Shown one piece after another: positions 1-7,645 of a stretch of DNA of 36,256 nt (positions are counted from its first letter, which is position 1; every line of letters begins with the position of its first letter). The position numbers were made by a program, and so were the translations under genes. The notes under the pieces are model-generated. The model saw nothing but the letters and a program-made list of their open reading frames with translations. It did no database searches and was not told the DNA's origin. Source of the DNA: Acidobacteria bacterium UBA823 (lineage in GTDB: Bacteria; Acidobacteriota; Vicinamibacteria; Vicinamibacterales; UBA823); contig DBHR01000065.1 of the NCBI GenBank assembly GCA_002296225.1, positions 1 through 36,256 on the forward strand, read 5' to 3'.

Positions 1-53
1 GAAACGTCGTCTGGACACTGCCATGTTCAACCTCCGTCGTCGGTCAACCTACA

Positions 54-1754
54 TCATTCGTTTAGGAAACGCTCCAGCGGCACCATCCGAGGGATTTGGC
101 TGTCGTCACCGGTCAGTTCCCACCAAACGAGCGAGACTGGTATGACACCAGCAGTGCTTAACTCGTCCATGAAGCCCTTGACGGTGAACTCGTCGCCTAA
201 CCCTCGAGCACGTTCCGCCATGAGCTTTTCAATCTCGATTTTCCCTATGATGTAGCTGGTCCCGTATCCGGGCTGCTGGAGGTAGAGATGCTGTTCCGTG
301 AGAACAGTGTCACTATCGGCCGGCATCCATCCCCGTGGTGTCCACTTGGCGGCAAACTCCGAGGCCTCTTCGATCGTATAGCCTTCGCCATGCATCATCA
401 GTCCACCGAGTGCCCGCGCCGCTCTTTGTGCGAGCATGATTTGGATGATCTCCATGCCACGAGGTCGGTCCGCAAATAGCCCAGCATGCATCATCCACTC
501 CTCCATGCCGGTTGCGAGTCCCTCTGACCGCTGGCCCCAGATGTTAGACAGAGACGGCCCACGGCGGATTGGACTTGAATGCGGCTCATGTTCCATCCGA
601 GCGATCTCGGTCCAGTGAAAACTGTGGGTCCGCATGGCCACTGGGTCCCGATAGGACACTTCGCTAAAAAATCCGCGTGGCCCAACGGCTGGCACTGGGG
701 AAAAACTTCCTATCTTGGCACGAAGCGCTGGGGCCATGTAGTCGCGTACGGTGACAATCTCCTCTCGGTCGAGGAACCCGATGAACTCATCAACTGAGGC
801 GTTGAACCGCCGATCGTATTCCTCAGCAGAGGTCACAACAGGCAGTGGCGGCAGGTCACGGTTACGGTGTTCTATCAAGTGCAGCGTCGTATGGGACCGC
901 GCCAGTTCATGCTGCATGAGCGCTACTTCCTCGTCCCAGGTATAGTTCACGAGATGCACATTCTGGAGATACCAGTTGAGGTTCTCTTTCCCAACACCCG
1001 ACGGCCCATGCTTGGCGGGCAACTCGTCCTCGAGCCAAGCCGTAAACTGAACAGTGGCGTCGTGCGCTTGGCCAATGGCGTCATCTAACGCGGTGCGCGT
1101 ACCGGAAACGCGTTCAGCGAGCGCTTCAAGAGTCGAGGCTTGTACCCGCATGTCCCTGATCCCACCAACCCACAGGTCTCGAGCATCCTCGACTAAATTC
1201 GATTGAGCCTGCAGGAGTAGCGGTGGAACCGTCTGTAATTGAGCCGCGAGGCGTTCCGCATCGCCGTCGGTCAACGGGTAGTCATAAGTCCAAAGATTGA
1301 TCATCCAACCATCGGCACCCGTGCCCTCGCGTGCGGGTGTGTCACTCTGTGCTGCGAAGACTGTCGCGTAGAACGCTGGAATGCTAGCCCAAGGTCGACG
1401 AATGCGGTGGTCAAAGTCGAGCCCATTCATTTCGGCTCGCACGAGGACGTGGTCGACCTGTTGCGCGACTGGCCAACCGCTTGAATCGATGGCCTCAAGG
1501 CGCCGCTGATACCTGGCAAGCTCACCGAACTGGGCGGTCATGGCATCAGCCGAGTAGTCAGGGGCCGCAGGAGCCGCAAAGGCCCTCCAATCCTTAAAGA
1601 GCGTGAGGAGATCCTCGTAATTATTACTACTGGTTACTTCCGTGCGAGACGCCGGAGCGTCCGGACGAGGACCTTCCGATGAACAACTCACGGTCAAGAG
1701 GAGCGCCGCGGCAACACCAGCAAAAGACGGAAACGGGAACCATCGTGGCAACAT
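54..1754 (-). CDS. DUF885 family secreted lipoprotein (putative metallohydrolase)
   Basis: This is a 566-residue protein of the DUF885 family, a group of mostly uncharacterised, probably peptidase-like exported proteins. I chose the ATG at 1754 because GGAGGT lies a few bases upstream and the product then begins with a lipoprotein signal ending in LTVSC, giving a lipidated Cys24; a longer frame to 1823 would spoil this. The family-like C-terminal half contains a His-Glu pair (about 389-394, HEPHSS) followed by RSEGLATGMEEW (about 409-420), which matches the usual SEGWALYAE region. The canonical HExxPGHH motif is altered: the histidines normally found after PG are not in place, so catalysis is uncertain. 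The gene is divergent from the alpha/beta hydrolase at 1923. Family assignment is fairly sure; the substrate is unknown. Confidence 0.8.
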   Translation of the reverse strand: MLPRWFPFPSFAGVAAALLLTVSCSSEGPRPDAPASRTEVTSSNNYEDLLTLFKDWRAFAAPAAPDYSADAMTAQFGELARYQRRLEAIDSSGWPVAQQVDHVLVRAEMNGLDFDHRIRRPWASIPAFYATVFAAQSDTPAREGTGADGWMINLWTYDYPLTDGDAERLAAQLQTVPPLLLQAQSNLVEDARDLWVGGIRDMRVQASTLEALAERVSGTRTALDDAIGQAHDATVQFTAWLEDELPAKHGPSGVGKENLNWYLQNVHLVNYTWDEEVALMQHELARSHTTLHLIEHRNRDLPPLPVVTSAEEYDRRFNASVDEFIGFLDREEIVTVRDYMAPALRAKIGSFSPVPAVGPRGFFSEVSYRDPVAMRTHSFHWTEIARMEHEPHSSPIRRGPSLSNIWGQRSEGLATGMEEWMMHAGLFADRPRGMEIIQIMLAQRAARALGGLMMHGEGYTIEEASEFAAKWTPRGWMPADSDTVLTEQHLYLQQPGYGTSYIIGKIEIEKLMAERARGLGDEFTVKGFMDELSTAGVIPVSLVWWELTGDDSQIPRMVPLERFLNE

Positions 1755-1922
1755 CGTGACCTCCGGGAAAAAGACCGGTATAACTCCGAGCGAAACCCAC
1801 AACCATCCTGATCTGTTGGCCAACGGCCTGTCAAACAGAGTTATCGCTTGAAACGTTCTTGCGCCAGGGAACCTTCCTGGCCAGGCCTAATTCTGGCTTA
1901 TCATGTCGGCTTGGAGGAATAC

Positions 1923-2933
1923 ATGGACAGCGCCAAATCCCGCAGACACATTACGTGGCTTCCGATGGTTCTCGTGGCACTTCTAGCCGGACTCGGCTCA
2001 GTAACGGCCCAGCCCGCGGACTGGGGCCCAATGAGCCCGTCGATGGAGGACGTTCCCTATCCACATTCGGTCTCGTTTCTGTCGTTCACGATGTACGGCC
2101 AGGATGTGCGAATGGCTTATATGGACGTCGCACCGAACGGTGCGGCCAACGGCCGGGTCGTTGTGCTCCTCCACGGGGGAAACTTCTTCGCGGAATACTG
2201 GAAGGGCACCATCGAAGCGTTGCGAAACGAGGGGTTCCGCGTGCTGGCAACCGACCGGATCGGATACGGGCGCTCCTCGAAGCCGATCGTGCCCTATACG
2301 CTGCACGACATGGCGCTCCATATCAAGATGCTGCTCGAGGAACAGGGGATCCCCAAAGCAGCGATCGTGGGGCACTCGATGGGCGGCATGGTGACATCCC
2401 GCTTCGCGTTTTCATATCCCGAGATGACGACGCATGCGGTGATGGTGAACCAGATCGGCTTAACCGACTCGCGCCTCGAGCGCCCATGGCGCAATCCCGA
2501 AGAGCAGTATCAGGCCAGCTTGAACCGGAGCTACGAGTCGATCCGGCGCGGGATCGAGCGATACTTCATCACCTGGAGCCCGGAATATGAGTATTTCATC
2601 CGCTTGCACTACGGCTGGACACAAAGCGGTGATTGGCCGCAGTTCGCCAAGGTGCGGAGCCGAATCTCACAGATGCTTTACGCCGACCCGGTCGTCTATG
2701 ACTGGCCGCACATCAAGGCAAAGACCCTGGTCATCGGAGGGGCGGAAGACGGGCCTAACTTCCGTGCCTTGGCAAAGAACGTGGCCGATACGATTCCGAA
2801 CGCCGAGTTGGTTCTGATTGACAACGTCGGACATATTCCGCATCTTGAGGCATCCGAACGGTTCCATTCCGAGTTGATCCGATTCCTAGAGTCTGACCCG
2901 ATCCCGCACACGGAGGAACAGAGTCAACCGTAG
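1923..2933 (+). CDS. secreted alpha/beta hydrolase
   Basis: This is a 336-residue alpha/beta-hydrolase-fold enzyme with an N-terminal signal peptide (hydrophobic core about 11-27, probable cleavage after TAQ at 28-30). The start at 1923 follows GGAGG by five bases; an in-frame ATG at 1848 would place 25 implausible residues before the signal. The triad is visible: nucleophile Ser152 in GHSMGG, Asp276 in GGAEDGPN and His304 in NVGHIPH. HGG at 84-86 would form the oxyanion hole, and a cap segment runs from about 180 to 255. It resembles the general esterase, haloalkane dehalogenase-like and prolyl iminopeptidase families, so the substrate cannot be read from the sequence. The VWFA-related gene starts 36 bases after its stop and is probably co-transcribed. 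Confidence 0.88.
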   Translation: MDSAKSRRHITWLPMVLVALLAGLGSVTAQPADWGPMSPSMEDVPYPHSVSFLSFTMYGQDVRMAYMDVAPNGAANGRVVVLLHGGNFFAEYWKGTIEALRNEGFRVLATDRIGYGRSSKPIVPYTLHDMALHIKMLLEEQGIPKAAIVGHSMGGMVTSRFAFSYPEMTTHAVMVNQIGLTDSRLERPWRNPEEQYQASLNRSYESIRRGIERYFITWSPEYEYFIRLHYGWTQSGDWPQFAKVRSRISQMLYADPVVYDWPHIKAKTLVIGGAEDGPNFRALAKNVADTIPNAELVLIDNVGHIPHLEASERFHSELIRFLESDPIPHTEEQSQP

Positions 2934-2969
2934 GCGCGATTTGCCTCGAAGGCCTCATATCAGGACGAC

Positions 2970-4013
2970 ATGATTACCACACCCCGAGGGACGACCCGGC
3001 GGTGGGTGTTGGCGACGTTCATCGTCCCTTGGGTCCTGCCGCCACTTCACGCGCAACAGCCGCCTCGCTTTGCCGAGCGGGTCGAGGTTGCGCGCATCCT
3101 CCTTGATGCGCGGGTGCTCGACAGGGCAGGTCTGCCGGTTCTGGGTCTCAGCGCTGACGACTTTACCGTTGATATCGGCGGAAAACTGGCGCCCGTCGAG
3201 TCAGTCTCCTGGGTGTCGGGCCACGCTGGCACTGCGGAGGACGCCATTACGCACTCGGCGGATAGCTGGTCTGGCCCACTGCCTCAAGGTCGGCTGGTCG
3301 TCTTTTTCATACAGAAGGATATGGAGCGAGGCCGTATCCGTGGTCTCGTTCGGTTGCTTGTCGAACTGCGGAAGTTCCTCGACACGTTCACGCCAGACGA
3401 CCGGGTTGCCGTTCTTTCATTCGATACGTATTTGAAGGTCTGGAGCGACTTCACGAACGACTTCGATCATGTTCGCGCCCTCCTCAAAGACGGCGTTCTG
3501 TTCCAGGGTCCCGGGCCGGTGCAGAGTGGCCCGTCGCCATCACTGTTGGCGCACCTCGACCTAAGCCGCGCACGGCGCACTTACAGTGTAGAAAGCGCAC
3601 TGCGCCTCGTCGGCGAAGCACTGAAGCCGCTACCGGGCTCGAAGGCCATCGTCCTCGTCGGGCACGGCTTCGGATTCTTGACACGGGACGGCGTGCTGAT
3701 GGTGAACCGCTACGACGACACCAGTAAGATGCTCCAAGCGGCCCGCGCATCGGTCTTCTCGCTGGACATCACCGACGCCGATTTTCACGCGCTCGAAGTG
3801 GGACTACAGAACGTGTCGGACGAAACCGGTGGGTTTTTCGCGCGGACTAATGTTTTCACGGCACGACCGCTCAGGCGGCTGGAAGGCGCCCTTGCGGGAC
3901 ACTACGTACTGTTCGTGGAACGACCGAATCTTTCACCCGGCGAGCACCGCGTACGGGTGAGACTTACCAGAGCGAAGGGCACCGTGCTCGCGCGAACCAC
4001 ATTCGTCGGCTAG
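2970..4013 (+). CDS. acidobacterial-type VWFA-related domain protein, secreted
   Basis: This 347-residue exported protein has a signal peptide ending near HAQ (27-29). An Ig-like stretch follows (about 41-71) with the V-x-D-R-x-G-x-P-V-x-G-L-x-x-x-D-F-x-V pattern that begins VWFA-related proteins abundant in Acidobacteria (the TIGR03436 type). A von Willebrand A-like fold occupies about 107-300. The usual metal site DxSxS is not present: the first strand reads LVVFFIQKDMERGR (109-122), so MIDAS-dependent ligand binding is unlikely. AGGA lies upstream of the ATG. It sits directly behind the alpha/beta hydrolase and converges on the DUF1028 gene across a hairpin. The role is unknown; members of this family are generally taken to be extracytoplasmic binding or scaffold proteins. 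Confidence 0.85.
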   Translation: MITTPRGTTRRWVLATFIVPWVLPPLHAQQPPRFAERVEVARILLDARVLDRAGLPVLGLSADDFTVDIGGKLAPVESVSWVSGHAGTAEDAITHSADSWSGPLPQGRLVVFFIQKDMERGRIRGLVRLLVELRKFLDTFTPDDRVAVLSFDTYLKVWSDFTNDFDHVRALLKDGVLFQGPGPVQSGPSPSLLAHLDLSRARRTYSVESALRLVGEALKPLPGSKAIVLVGHGFGFLTRDGVLMVNRYDDTSKMLQAARASVFSLDITDADFHALEVGLQNVSDETGGFFARTNVFTARPLRRLEGALAGHYVLFVERPNLSPGEHRVRVRLTRAKGTVLARTTFVG

Positions 4014-4019
4014 CAACCC

Positions 4020-4039
4020 GAGGCGCCCCTCACCGCCTC
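4020..4039. terminator. hairpin between convergent genes
   Basis: GAGGCG (4020-4025) and CGCCTC (4034-4039) pair around an eight-base loop, exactly where the VWFA-related gene and the DUF1028 gene converge. It overlaps the last codons of the DUF1028 gene. There is no T-run, so it is only a possible bidirectional terminator. Confidence 0.4.
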
Positions 4040-4809
4040 AACCGTATCCGGTCGCGTTGCCTGGCTGCAATGTCAATAAGCCGACGTAGCTCCTTGAGCG
4101 GCTCGGGACTGTCGTCCACTTGCAGCCGAAGCACCACGTCATTATTCAACCAGACGCCAGCATTCTTCTTCACGACGACCATTGCGGCCGACTGCATGCC
4201 GCGCGTGTCGCCACCGGCCGCCTGTCCGGCATCGAGGGCTGCCATTAACCTACCCGAGAGATGGCCCTCGGTCCGCTCGAAAGCCTCGACCATGTCCGTG
4301 ACGACCACCTCGCCCGCGAGGATATTGCCCTGCGCGGTCGTGTACCTGCCGCCGAGGTGTCCAGCCCACGCACTAGCTTTCGGCCCCGTAAACGCAGCGT
4401 AGTTTCCTTCGGCATCCATTACCGCAAACTGACGACCGTGTTTGGTCCACCGCTCGGGAACCGGGTCGGGGTCGTCTTCCCACAGCACCTTAACAGCGGC
4501 CGCAGGCGACAATCCCGCCCGGAGCAGCGCGAGGCCGCGTGGGCCATAGCTCACATCTACGATCGCTTGCGTCGCTACGACCCCCACATCGGCCTCCGCC
4601 CATAGGACGCCGTTACCCACGGAGAACACCCGTGACTGGACCGCTCCGCCAATTTCGCCCGTCTCGGGGTCAAAGCCGAGGACCGAGAACGTCGCCACGG
4701 GATCGAACAGCTGACCGTCGTCGATGCGTAGGTTACCGAGCGCCACCGCGATGGCGACGGCCATCGCAGTGACGCTTAGGGCAACGCGCCAGACATTAGG
4801 ACGGAGCAT
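4030..4809 (-). CDS. DUF1028 family protein (Ntn-hydrolase-like), exported
   Basis: From the ATG at 4809 this gives 259 residues with a hydrophobic N-terminal segment (about 8-25) that looks like a signal peptide or anchor. The rest matches DUF1028 end to end: TFSVLGFDPETGEIGGAV near 40-57, GVVATQA at 76-82, YGPRGL at 88-93, QGNIL at 160-164, GGDTRGMQSAA at 199-209. DUF1028 proteins are thought to have an Ntn-hydrolase fold, but their reaction is not established. A TTG at 4833 would overlap the upstream DUF3500 stop as TTGA; neither start has a clear ribosome-binding site. The layout indicates co-transcription, and perhaps translational coupling, with DUF3500. No pfam-type C-terminal peptidoglycan-binding extension is present. 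Confidence 0.85.
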   Translation of the reverse strand: MLRPNVWRVALSVTAMAVAIAVALGNLRIDDGQLFDPVATFSVLGFDPETGEIGGAVQSRVFSVGNGVLWAEADVGVVATQAIVDVSYGPRGLALLRAGLSPAAAVKVLWEDDPDPVPERWTKHGRQFAVMDAEGNYAAFTGPKASAWAGHLGGRYTTAQGNILAGEVVVTDMVEAFERTEGHLSGRLMAALDAGQAAGGDTRGMQSAAMVVVKKNAGVWLNNDVVLRLQVDDSPEPLKELRRLIDIAARQRDRIRLRR

Positions 4810-4829
4810 GGTTTTGTTGGCGGTTACGA

Positions 4830-6044
4830 TCAAGGTTGTGCGTCGTGGGAGTGGGTCGCGTAATGCTGCCGGAGTAGGTCTTTCCCATAGTCATTGCCAT
4901 TCGGCGTCCTCACCAGCGCATGAACATGTTGCTGATTGGGCTCATTGGGCATGAGGTGGCGGAGCCCCGCAGGCCGCTGGTGGTCAAACTCGATGAGAAT
5001 CACCGGACTATGAAGCCGGTAGTAGAAAACCGAGTCGTCCGCTTCGCCGCCGATCCAAGCGAAATAAGTCTCGTCAAGATGATGCACGACCTCACTCATG
5101 CGCACTTCGGCGTGTCCCTCGCGCATGTTGCCAACGAACAGTTCGACCAGAGCGAGTAGTTGCTGCTTTTGTGCGGCCGAGAACGATGACGCAGCGACGC
5201 CCGCGTAGTCGAGAATAACGTTGTCCTTGAACGCCTCGCCTAGATTGTTGTTCCCGGTCTTGGACACTTCGATAACAGCCTCGGCCCGCTGGACCTCACT
5301 TAGCGCGCGGAGCATCGCCAATCCAGACTGCTGCTCTTCTTGCAGGATTGCTGTGCCTCTGAACTTACCGGCTACCGCAACGACTGGTTCAGAGCCGACG
5401 AACAACGGCGTCATCACTACCTGATCGCCAAGTACAAAGTAGTTAATGATGAGATGATGGCCGTCAAGCTGCCAACCCCAGGGCTCGGTAGCCGACGGTT
5501 CACCCATCATGGTGATCCAATAGAGCCACTGGCCGTACTCAACAAAGTTGTCGCCGTTGAGCTCGCCCAGCGTGTGGTTGAGCTTCATGATGTCCTGCGA
5601 TAGTCGCAGTCCCCTAGCGCTCAGTGATGCACGCAGTAAACCGAACACGGCTTCGCGCTGCGCGTCGGACATCTCGTCAAAGCCAACACCCTGACGGAGA
5701 TAGAAGTGTTGATTCATCCACTTCCGCCATTCGGGATCGTCGATAGAAAATAACGTCTTTTCCCGCTGGCTCTCGCTCAGCAGTCCGAGAAATGCCTCGG
5801 CTGCTAGCTGAACTGGCTCGGTCGACACACCGGTCGATCGGATCGAAAATAGCCCGCCGACCGGATCGCCTGTCGCCGTGACGCCTACAAACGCATCCCT
5901 CAGGCCCTCAGTTTCCGCACGTGTCGACAGGGTGAGGAACCGTTCCATGACGTCGTCCGGAAAGCGCTGCTGCGACAGCACAATTCCGATGAACATTCCG
6001 ACAAATAGCCCGACAGTCGTGACGAGGCGAATGCGGGTCACCAT
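4830..6044 (-). CDS. DUF3500 domain secreted protein
   Basis: This is a 404-residue exported protein. The ATG at 6044 is preceded by AAAGGAG at good spacing and opens a signal peptide (hydrophobic about 9-24, ending LSQQ). The body matches DUF3500: a segment on sensing the post-reaction state of the protein (MNQHFYLRQGVGFDEMSDAQR, about 108-128), then W-x-W-x-L-D-G-H-H-L-x-I-N-Y (about 194-207) and later a DETYFAWIGG segment and HHLDE. Conserved His and Asp/Glu residues suggest a hydrolase or metal site, but no function is known to me. It is the first gene of a two-gene unit with DUF1028 and is divergent from the amidohydrolase gene at 6278. Confidence 0.82.
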   Translation of the reverse strand: MVTRIRLVTTVGLFVGMFIGIVLSQQRFPDDVMERFLTLSTRAETEGLRDAFVGVTATGDPVGGLFSIRSTGVSTEPVQLAAEAFLGLLSESQREKTLFSIDDPEWRKWMNQHFYLRQGVGFDEMSDAQREAVFGLLRASLSARGLRLSQDIMKLNHTLGELNGDNFVEYGQWLYWITMMGEPSATEPWGWQLDGHHLIINYFVLGDQVVMTPLFVGSEPVVAVAGKFRGTAILQEEQQSGLAMLRALSEVQRAEAVIEVSKTGNNNLGEAFKDNVILDYAGVAASSFSAAQKQQLLALVELFVGNMREGHAEVRMSEVVHHLDETYFAWIGGEADDSVFYYRLHSPVILIEFDHQRPAGLRHLMPNEPNQQHVHALVRTPNGNDYGKDLLRQHYATHSHDAQP

Positions 6045-6220
6045 CGCGCACTCCTTTGAGGTTTGGCACAACTTGATCGGTGTGAATCGTTGAGAAGAGC
6101 GACCGTGGCAAGATTCCACCTGCTCAGAAGCTGGCCGCTATGATGAATCCTAGAACCACCCCCCCCCAAAACAATATTCGGTGATTCTGTGACTAAGGGT
6201 AATGGCATCTCGCGACGCCA

Positions 6221-6228
6221 ATTATAAT
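6221..6228. promoter_or_regulatory. candidate -10 elements for a divergent gene pair
   Basis: ATTATAAT contains a perfect TATAAT on the plus strand (6223-6228) and another on the minus strand (6221-6226), midway between the divergent DUF3500 and amidohydrolase genes. No good -35 hexamer lies at 16-18 bases on either side. The plus-strand element is about 50 bases before the ATG at 6278. Confidence 0.3.
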
Positions 6229-6277
6229 CGAGTGACTCAACCGAAGGGACCAGATCGGACGACGCGGAGAACACGTA

Positions 6278-7519
6278 ATGGACGACCGCCCAATAGCACT
6301 ACGAGTCAATGCCAACCGGTTGCGCGGTAGATTCGACGCCCTTGCAGCTATTGGTGCGACCGGCAACGGCGGAGTGCATCGTCCAGCGCTCGGTGCCGAG
6401 CATCTCCGCGCCAGACGCTGGTTCCTAGACGAAGCCCGGGCTGTCGGGTTGCGAACTAGCGTTGACGGCGCGGGTAACCACTCAGCAACATTGCCATGCG
6501 GTCCGGCTAACGCGCCCACATTGCTGCTGGGTTCGCATCTTGATTCAGTGAGGAACGGCGGGCGCTTCGATGGCGCTCTTGGCGTACTTGCAGCACTAGA
6601 GACACTGCAAGTCGTCAAAGAAGCAGACCTCGCCCTTAAAACGAACCTCGAGGCCATCGACTTCACGGACGAAGAGGGCACCCATCTGGGGTTCCTCGGC
6701 AGCCTGGCCTTCACGGGCGCGATCACTGCTACGGACTTACATCATCCTGGTGGCGACCCACACGCATTCCAAGAGGCACTCGCCAACGCTGGCTTGACTG
6801 AAAAGTCGATCCTTGGTGCCCAGCGGGACCCCTCAACCATCGCTGGCTATCTGGAGCTCCACATCGAGCAAGGTAATCGGTTGAATACGTCTTCGCACGA
6901 TATCGCCGTTGTCACGTCGGTCGTTGGTCTCCGGCGTCAAAAGATTACCTACATCGGCCGCGCTGATCATGCCGGCACGATCTCGATGAATGACCGGCGC
7001 GACGCCGGGCAGGGCGCTGCAGCATTGATAATCTCCTCGCGCCGCTTAGTGATGGCCGAGTTTCCGGATAGCGTAGTCAATACTGGCGTCACAAGATTCT
7101 TGCCAGGCGCGATGAACGTCGTCCCTGAGCGCGCTCAACTGACGCTCGAGTTCCGTGCACCTCGACTACGCGATCTGAAACAGTTAGGAGCGGCTCTGAA
7201 AGATCTCGCGCATGCCGAGGCACGCGAACGCGAGTTAGCTGTCGAGATCGAGGAGGTCGACGGCATCCAGCCAGTACAGATGGACGCGCGTGTGCAGGCA
7301 GCAGTCGCCGCTGCCGCTGAGCGACTCGGTCTCCGCCAGAAACAAATGACGTCCGGCGCGGGCCACGACGCCCAGGTGATGGCAAAGATCTGTCCTGCTG
7401 GAATGATCTTCGTTCCCTCCGTCGACGGTTTCAGTCATTCGGCACGGGAATTCACTAAATGGGAAGATTGCATGAACGGCGCGAACGTCCTATTGCAAGC
7501 CGCTGTCGTAGGCATCTAA
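6278..7519 (+). CDS. M20-family N-carbamoyl-L-amino acid hydrolase / allantoate amidohydrolase
   Basis: This is a 413-residue cytosolic dimetal amidohydrolase of the hydantoinase/carbamoylase branch of the M20 family, full length for the family. The metal ligands are recognisable: His87 in GSHLDS, Asp98 in RFDGALG, Glu132/Glu133 in TDEEG, His195 in ELHIEQG and His387 in GFSHSARE. The lid/dimerisation domain (about 210-325) carries the RADHAGT segment (228-234), and GAGHDAQ (360-366) contributes to substrate binding. Such enzymes remove the carbamoyl group from N-carbamoyl amino acids, ureidoglycolate-type compounds or allantoate, releasing ammonia and CO2. GGAG lies eight or nine bases before the ATG. 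No hydantoinase or purine-degradation gene is adjacent, so the exact substrate is open. Confidence 0.88.
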   Translation: MDDRPIALRVNANRLRGRFDALAAIGATGNGGVHRPALGAEHLRARRWFLDEARAVGLRTSVDGAGNHSATLPCGPANAPTLLLGSHLDSVRNGGRFDGALGVLAALETLQVVKEADLALKTNLEAIDFTDEEGTHLGFLGSLAFTGAITATDLHHPGGDPHAFQEALANAGLTEKSILGAQRDPSTIAGYLELHIEQGNRLNTSSHDIAVVTSVVGLRRQKITYIGRADHAGTISMNDRRDAGQGAAALIISSRRLVMAEFPDSVVNTGVTRFLPGAMNVVPERAQLTLEFRAPRLRDLKQLGAALKDLAHAEARERELAVEIEEVDGIQPVQMDARVQAAVAAAAERLGLRQKQMTSGAGHDAQVMAKICPAGMIFVPSVDGFSHSAREFTKWEDCMNGANVLLQAAVVGI

Positions 7520-7645
7520 TTCGGATAGACGTAAACCCTTCGGCGCGACACATTAAATCCGAAAAGGTTCTCGACAATGGGAATGCCAACCGTGGTCATT
7601 GGACCGAATTCAGCAAACTGACGCCGATCAAGGCTTTCGCCGTCG

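Noticed and set aside
7520..7563. Inverted repeat TTCGGAT/ATCCGAA after the amidohydrolase gene
   Set aside because: Only seven pairs around a 30-base loop and no T-run; too weak to call a terminator.
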